DNA from: Deinococcus aerius
GTDB lineage: Bacteria; Deinococcota; Deinococci; Deinococcales; Deinococcaceae
DNA length: 64,000 nt
Assembly (NCBI RefSeq): GCF_002897375.1
Contig: NZ_BFAG01000006.1
Coordinates: forward strand, 134,001-198,000
Direction: 5' to 3'
Shown here: positions 57,549-64,000 of the stretch, piece by piece
Numbering within the stretch: position 1 is the first letter of the stretch
How the letters are laid out: each line of letters opens with the position of its first letter
The notes under the pieces: generated by a model
What the model was told of the DNA's origin: nothing
The model's database searches: none
Seen by the model: only the letters and a program-made list of their open reading frames with translations
Position numbers and translations under genes: made by a program

Positions 57549-57786
57549 AGGGGCTGGGGCCGGAGGATAAAGCCTGGTGTAGACACAAAAGCTCCTCCCC
57601 CTTGAGGGGGGAGGTTGGGAGGGGGTGAGTGGGCATAGCGTCACAAGGCCAGGCGAGTGTCCAGGCCCCTCGTTCTGAGCCGAAGCAGCAGGGCAAGCTG
57701 GCGCTTGCCACCCCTCTCCCCGGCCCTCTCCCGCAAGGGGAGAGGGAGAAGACCCCCAGCCTCCTCCCCCTGATGCCCCCTTGCCC
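57549..57786. repeat. Spacer with inverted copy of the dispersed repeat
   Basis: Between 57690 and 57755 the minus strand reads TCTTCTCCCTCTCCCCTTGC, GGGGAGAGGGGTGGCAAGCG and CAGCTTGCCC, matching the interior of the 37 and 63.6 kb elements without their terminal repeats. Earlier, CTCCTCCCCCTTGAGGGGGGAGG (near 57592) is a separate hairpin that may end the rsmD-coaD transcript. Confidence 0.5.
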
Positions 57787-59076
<1,290 letters not shown>

Positions 59077-59248
59077 GTTCGCTCCTGTGCGCGCGGGGAG
59101 GCGTCTCGCAGAACGGCCTGGAGAGGGATGTCGCCCCGGTCCCCGCGCGGTCCACCCCGGGCGAGGTGGCACCGGCGCAGCGTAACGCACCGCCCGCCCC
59201 GGGAAAAGGACAAAGGGCAGGGATGGGGGAGAGGCGGCGGTGAAGGCG

Positions 59249-59713
59249 CTACGAATCCAGCGGCAGCTCGTAGCACAGGCTGTTCTCGATACCCACGTAG
59301 TAACCGTAGTTCGGAATGCGCCGGAAGCCCGCCGACTCGTAGAGCCCGATGGCCTCGGCCTGCAAATCTCCGGTTTCCAGCACCAGCCGCCGGAACCCCA
59401 GGGACCTCCCCCGCTCGATCAGCCCGTTGAGAATCTGGCGCCCCAGGCCCCGGCCCCGCGCCTCGGGAAGCGTGTACATGCGCTTGACCTCGGCCGTGTC
59501 CTCCTCGATGCGTTTCAGGGCTCCACACGCCAGCAGCCGCCCGTCCTCCTCGACCGCCACGAGCGCGCTGCCCTCGCCGGAGAGGATGGCCGGGTCAAAG
59601 GGCTCGGTGCGCTCGTCGGTGTCCTGGTAGAGCGCCCGCAACTCGCGCTGCTGGGCGTTCATCAGGTCGATCACGCGCGGGTCGCTGGGGGCAAGGTCGA
59701 GCAGGGCGGGCAT
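59249..59713 (-). CDS. GNAT-family N-acetyltransferase
   Basis: This 154-residue acetyltransferase has the acetyl-CoA loop [29 protein letters not shown] and the later [14 protein letters not shown] strand. GNAT enzymes acetylate amines of small molecules or proteins. Start ATG 59713; TACCGT lies five bases upstream on the minus strand. Substrate unknown. Confidence 0.88.
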   Translation of the reverse strand: MPALLDLAPSDPRVIDLMNAQQRELRALYQDTDERTEPFDPAILSGEGSALVAVEEDGRLLACGALKRIEEDTAEVKRMYTLPEARGRGLGRQILNGLIERGRSLGFRRLVLETGDLQAEAIGLYESAGFRRIPNYGYYVGIENSLCYELPLDS

Positions 59714-59785
59714 GGGGCACGGTAACACGGGGAGGTGACCCTTCTCAGGAGTTCATCGGCCGGGATGGAGTCCCGATCTCCCGCG

Positions 59786-60262
59786 CTAGAGGTCCGCCCT
59801 CATCGCCTCCCAGATTCCGGCGGGGAGTTCGCCCGCGACGCGCTCCAGGGTGCGCCCGGCGGCGGCCCGGACCATCTTCTCAAAGGCCACGCCGCCCCAG
59901 CCCTCGGCGGGGGGGGTGGTCAGGTGGGCGCGGAAGTGGAAGTGAAAGGTGACGCTGCCCCGCTCGTCCACCTCGGCCTGCCCCGCCACCTCGACCCAGG
60001 CACGCTCGTCCGTGAGGGGCTGCGGCGTGAGGGTCGCGCCCCCCGGCGTCACCGTCAGCAGGCTGTGAAAGGGGAGATCCACCTCGCCCAGCACGGGGAC
60101 GGGGACGATGAGTTCGCCGGTCACCCCCTCGTGGTCGGCCCGCAGGTTTCGCAGGAAGCGAACGCGCGCCAGGGCCACGCCCGCGTCCCGCACAAACGCG
60201 AGCGCCGCCTCCTGCCCGCCCGGATGCGCGAGGGTAAAGGACTGGTGCGCCTCAATCAGCAC
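59786..60262 (-). CDS. DUF3809-like protein (Deinococcus group)
   Basis: This 158-residue protein begins IEAHQSFTLAHPGGQEAALAFV and has SFHSLLTVTPGG-like beta segments with VTFHFHFRAHLTTPP in the middle, then a C-terminal helix (FEKMVRAAAGRTLERVAGELP). I associate it with DUF3809, a Deinococcus-centred family of unknown function. It lies 7 bp after the DUF3248-like gene on the same strand. The layout recalls a START-like lipid-binding fold, but that is speculative. Confidence 0.55.
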   Translation of the reverse strand: MLIEAHQSFTLAHPGGQEAALAFVRDAGVALARVRFLRNLRADHEGVTGELIVPVPVLGEVDLPFHSLLTVTPGGATLTPQPLTDERAWVEVAGQAEVDERGSVTFHFHFRAHLTTPPAEGWGGVAFEKMVRAAAGRTLERVAGELPAGIWEAMRADL

Positions 60263-60269
60263 GCGGGGA

Positions 60270-60554
<285 letters not shown>

Positions 60555-60598
60555 GCGGGCCATTGTACGTGGACCGCCGGGGGAGTAGAACCGGGGGC

Positions 60599-60865
60599 GT
60601 GACTCCCTCCCCCCTCTCCTGGCGAGCCCTGGAAACCCGCGTGGGCCTGGACGCCCTGCCCGAGTTCCACCGCGCCTTTCTGACCTGGCGCGGGGTGGAG
60701 GGCGCGGGCGAGATGCCGCTGCGCCGGGTGGGCCAGCGGGTCGAGGCCGAACTGAACCGGCTGGTGCAGGGCGGGCAGGCCCAGCGGCAGGGCGAGGACT
60801 GGCTGCTCTCGCCCGGCGCGCTGGACGGCTTCGGGGCGGCCCAACCGTACTTGGCAGACCTGTGA
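60599..60865 (+). CDS. Small protein of unknown function
   Basis: This 88-residue protein starts at GTG 60599. It has SWRALETRVGLDALPEFHRAFLTWR, then a helix (RVEAELNRLVQGGQAQRQGEDWLLSPGALDGFG) resembling a winged-helix end. A TAGAAC box (60585-60590) is eight bases before the start. It is divergent from the DUF3248-like gene and one base short of meeting the next, convergent gene. Confidence 0.5.
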   Translation: MTPSPLSWRALETRVGLDALPEFHRAFLTWRGVEGAGEMPLRRVGQRVEAELNRLVQGGQAQRQGEDWLLSPGALDGFGAAQPYLADL

Positions 60866-60866
60866 G

Positions 60867-61067
60867 CTACGGGAGGGGCGGCACCTCGACGACCTCGTAG
60901 AGCCATCCCTCGTCGGTGGCGAGCCGGGCCGCCTCGTCCGCCTCCCCCGGGGTGGCGAAGACCCGGCGCCCCCCCGCATCGTCCTCCAGCCAGTGGGGTT
61001 CGTCCAGCAGGGCGTCCTGGCCGTGGGCGTCCTTGTGCATGTACTGGAGGCGGACGGCGTAGGGCAT
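60867..61067 (-). CDS. Small protein of unknown function
   Basis: This 66-residue protein reads MPYAVRLQYMHKDAHGQDALLDEPHWLEDDAGG and later EADEAARLATDEGWLYEVVEVPPLP. The alternation suggests a small alpha/beta domain. TAACCT (61079-61074 on the minus strand) lies six bases before the ATG. It may belong to a Deinococcus-specific family. Confidence 0.5.
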   Translation of the reverse strand: MPYAVRLQYMHKDAHGQDALLDEPHWLEDDAGGRRVFATPGEADEAARLATDEGWLYEVVEVPPLP

Positions 61068-61077
61068 GGGCGTCAGG

Positions 61078-61974
<897 letters not shown>

Positions 61975-61981
61975 GGCCTTC

Positions 61982-62026
61982 AGGGTAGGGCGGGGAAGGG
62001 GCTATGCCTCACGGCTGCAACATTAT

Positions 62027-62027
<1 letters not shown>
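61982..62027 (-). promoter_or_regulatory. Two candidate -10 boxes of the arginase gene
   Basis: TACCCT at 61987-61982 fits a leaderless start; TATAAT at 62027-62022 would give a leader of about 40 nt. The tnpB element begins immediately upstream and may have replaced the native -35 region of the second box. Confidence 0.45.
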
Positions 62028-63390
<1,363 letters not shown>

Positions 63391-63538
63391 AGGGAGGTGG
63401 GCGGATGGGCGATGAATAGCCATGCTGCCAAGTGGGCGCGGGCCGGGTGGAGGCGCCGGAGGTCTTCTGCCGGGCAGGGTGAGCGCAAAGTCGCTCAGTC
63501 CGCCCAGGCTCGTATCACCCTGCCGGCCCTCCGGGCCA

Positions 63539-63721
63539 CCTCCCCTCCAAACGCCTGATGTGCAATGCAGAAAGCACCCTGTGGGATGAGGTTTTTTCTC
63601 CCTCTCCCCTTGAGGGAGAGGGTTGGGGAGAGGGGTGGCGAGCGCAGCTCGCCCTCGTGCCAGACAACGAAAAGGCCACTTCGCCCAACTTCTCATTGCA
63701 CATCAAGCGTTCCAAGGGAGG
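63539..63721 (+). mobile_element. MITE-like element, copy 2
   Basis: The right terminus TTGCACATCAAGCG (63696-63709) is the exact inverse of the left terminus of copy 1 at 37 kb; the left terminus here (CGCCTGATGTGCAA, 63552-63565) differs by one base. The similarity between ends extends outward to CCTCCC...GGGAGG, giving terminal repeats of about 26 bp. The interior has TTGAGGGAGAGGG, GGCGAGCGCAGCTCGCC and ACAACGAAAAGGCC. No protein is encoded. Confidence 0.65.
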
Positions 63722-63891
63722 CAGAAGAATGAACGCTCTGGAGGGCAAAGGCCCGACCTGGCTCCCTTTCCAGGGGAGCGGTCAGCACCGCTGACGGAGG
63801 GGTGGAGCGGGGCGAGCGCCCTCAACCCCCGACGTTGCGGTCGCCCTGTCCTGCCGGGCCCGACCCCCTACCGCCCCCGGCCCGGCGGAGC

Positions 63892-63897
63892 TAAACT
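63892..63897 (+). promoter_or_regulatory. -10 box of the truncated last gene
   Basis: TAAACT would start a transcript near 63904, leaving a short leader with GGAGGGG before GTG 63929. Confidence 0.35.
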
Positions 63898-63928
63898 GAC
63901 CGGATCGCTTCACCGTCTGGAGGGGCCC

Positions 63929-64000
63929 GTGCCGGGCGCCGCCCAGTCTGCCCGGCCCGCCCCTATGTCCGACTCCGCTTCCCCCCTCCCCCCCGGCCCC
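63929..64000 (+). CDS. Start of a gene cut by the window edge
   Basis: GTG 63929, shortly after GGAGGGG, opens a frame of 24 visible codons rich in Pro, Ala and Ser, with an in-frame ATG at 63965 as an alternative start. Nothing about the product can be read from this fragment. Confidence 0.35.
   Translation, partial: MPGAAQSARPAPMSDSASPLPPGP

Noticed and set aside
59077..59248. SAM riboswitch before metK
   Set aside because: The spacer is short and GC-rich and shows no recognisable aptamer pattern.

Overview
The window looks like a chromosomal stretch of a Deinococcus species. The GC content is high with strongly GC-biased third codon positions, and many proteins are of Deinococcus/Thermus type: a PriA whose helicase motifs are degenerate, a CbiX-like chelatase with a DR2241-type Fe-S tail, a three-domain Thermus-type PilB, DUF3248 and DUF3809 proteins, and a Dps with a long N-terminal extension. 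About two dozen genes carry a TANNNT -10 box ending 6-8 nt before the start codon, the leaderless-mRNA arrangement known from Deinococcus. No rRNA, tRNA or CRISPR array was found.

Layout. 1-5.3 kb: a small protein ending in Gly-Gly with a ubiquitin/MoaD-like look, followed 2 nt later by a giant DUF4132 protein. 5.3-14.1 kb: an aminoglycoside-phosphotransferase-like kinase, rpoZ, a Na+/H+ antiporter, a secreted cell-wall amidase and dnaE. 14.1-15.9 kb: an AT-richer island with a broken gene, a MazF-type toxin/antitoxin pair and an AbrB-Doc toxin/antitoxin pair, each with its own operator-like repeats. 16-26.5 kb: a PilT/PilU-type ATPase, DUF488 and DinB-like genes, a hexapeptide acyltransferase, a degenerate isochorismatase-like protein, fabI, pgeF-yqeG and pilB-pilT. 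26.8-38.2 kb: DUF4403, YjbQ, a penicillin-acylase-family enzyme, two transporters, a VOC protein, priA and a second kinase-like gene. 38.3-45.6 kb: a phosphoesterase, a VC0807-family membrane protein, the CbiX-like chelatase, an EF-hand protein, an M20 peptidase and an S41 protease. 45.6-53.7 kb: membrane and lipoprotein genes, an MFS exporter, an intergenic region with two peptide-sized reading frames and strong hairpins, a large APC permease, an MBL hydrolase, a frameshifted DUF6328 gene, dps and DUF4385. 53.8-62 kb: mobA, an aldehyde dehydrogenase, a lipoprotein, rsmD-coaD, metK, a GNAT gene, small Deinococcus/Thermus-type genes and arginase. 62-64 kb: a tnpB-only IS200/IS605-type element, a MITE-like repeat and the start of a further gene.

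How the genes fit together. Type IV pilus motors (pilB, pilT and a second pilT-like gene) point to twitching and natural transformation. dnaE, priA and dps belong to replication and genome protection. rsmD-coaD, metK, fabI and rpoZ are housekeeping genes. The accessory layer consists of the toxin-antitoxin island, the tnpB element and at least two families of dispersed intergenic repeats, one with terminal inverted repeats. The most interesting signals are the Gly-Gly protein/DUF4132 pair, an AT-rich codon-usage patch in dnaE centred on the position where cyanobacterial DnaE split inteins sit, the peptide/hairpin locus near 48.2 kb, and the operator designs of the toxin-antitoxin island.
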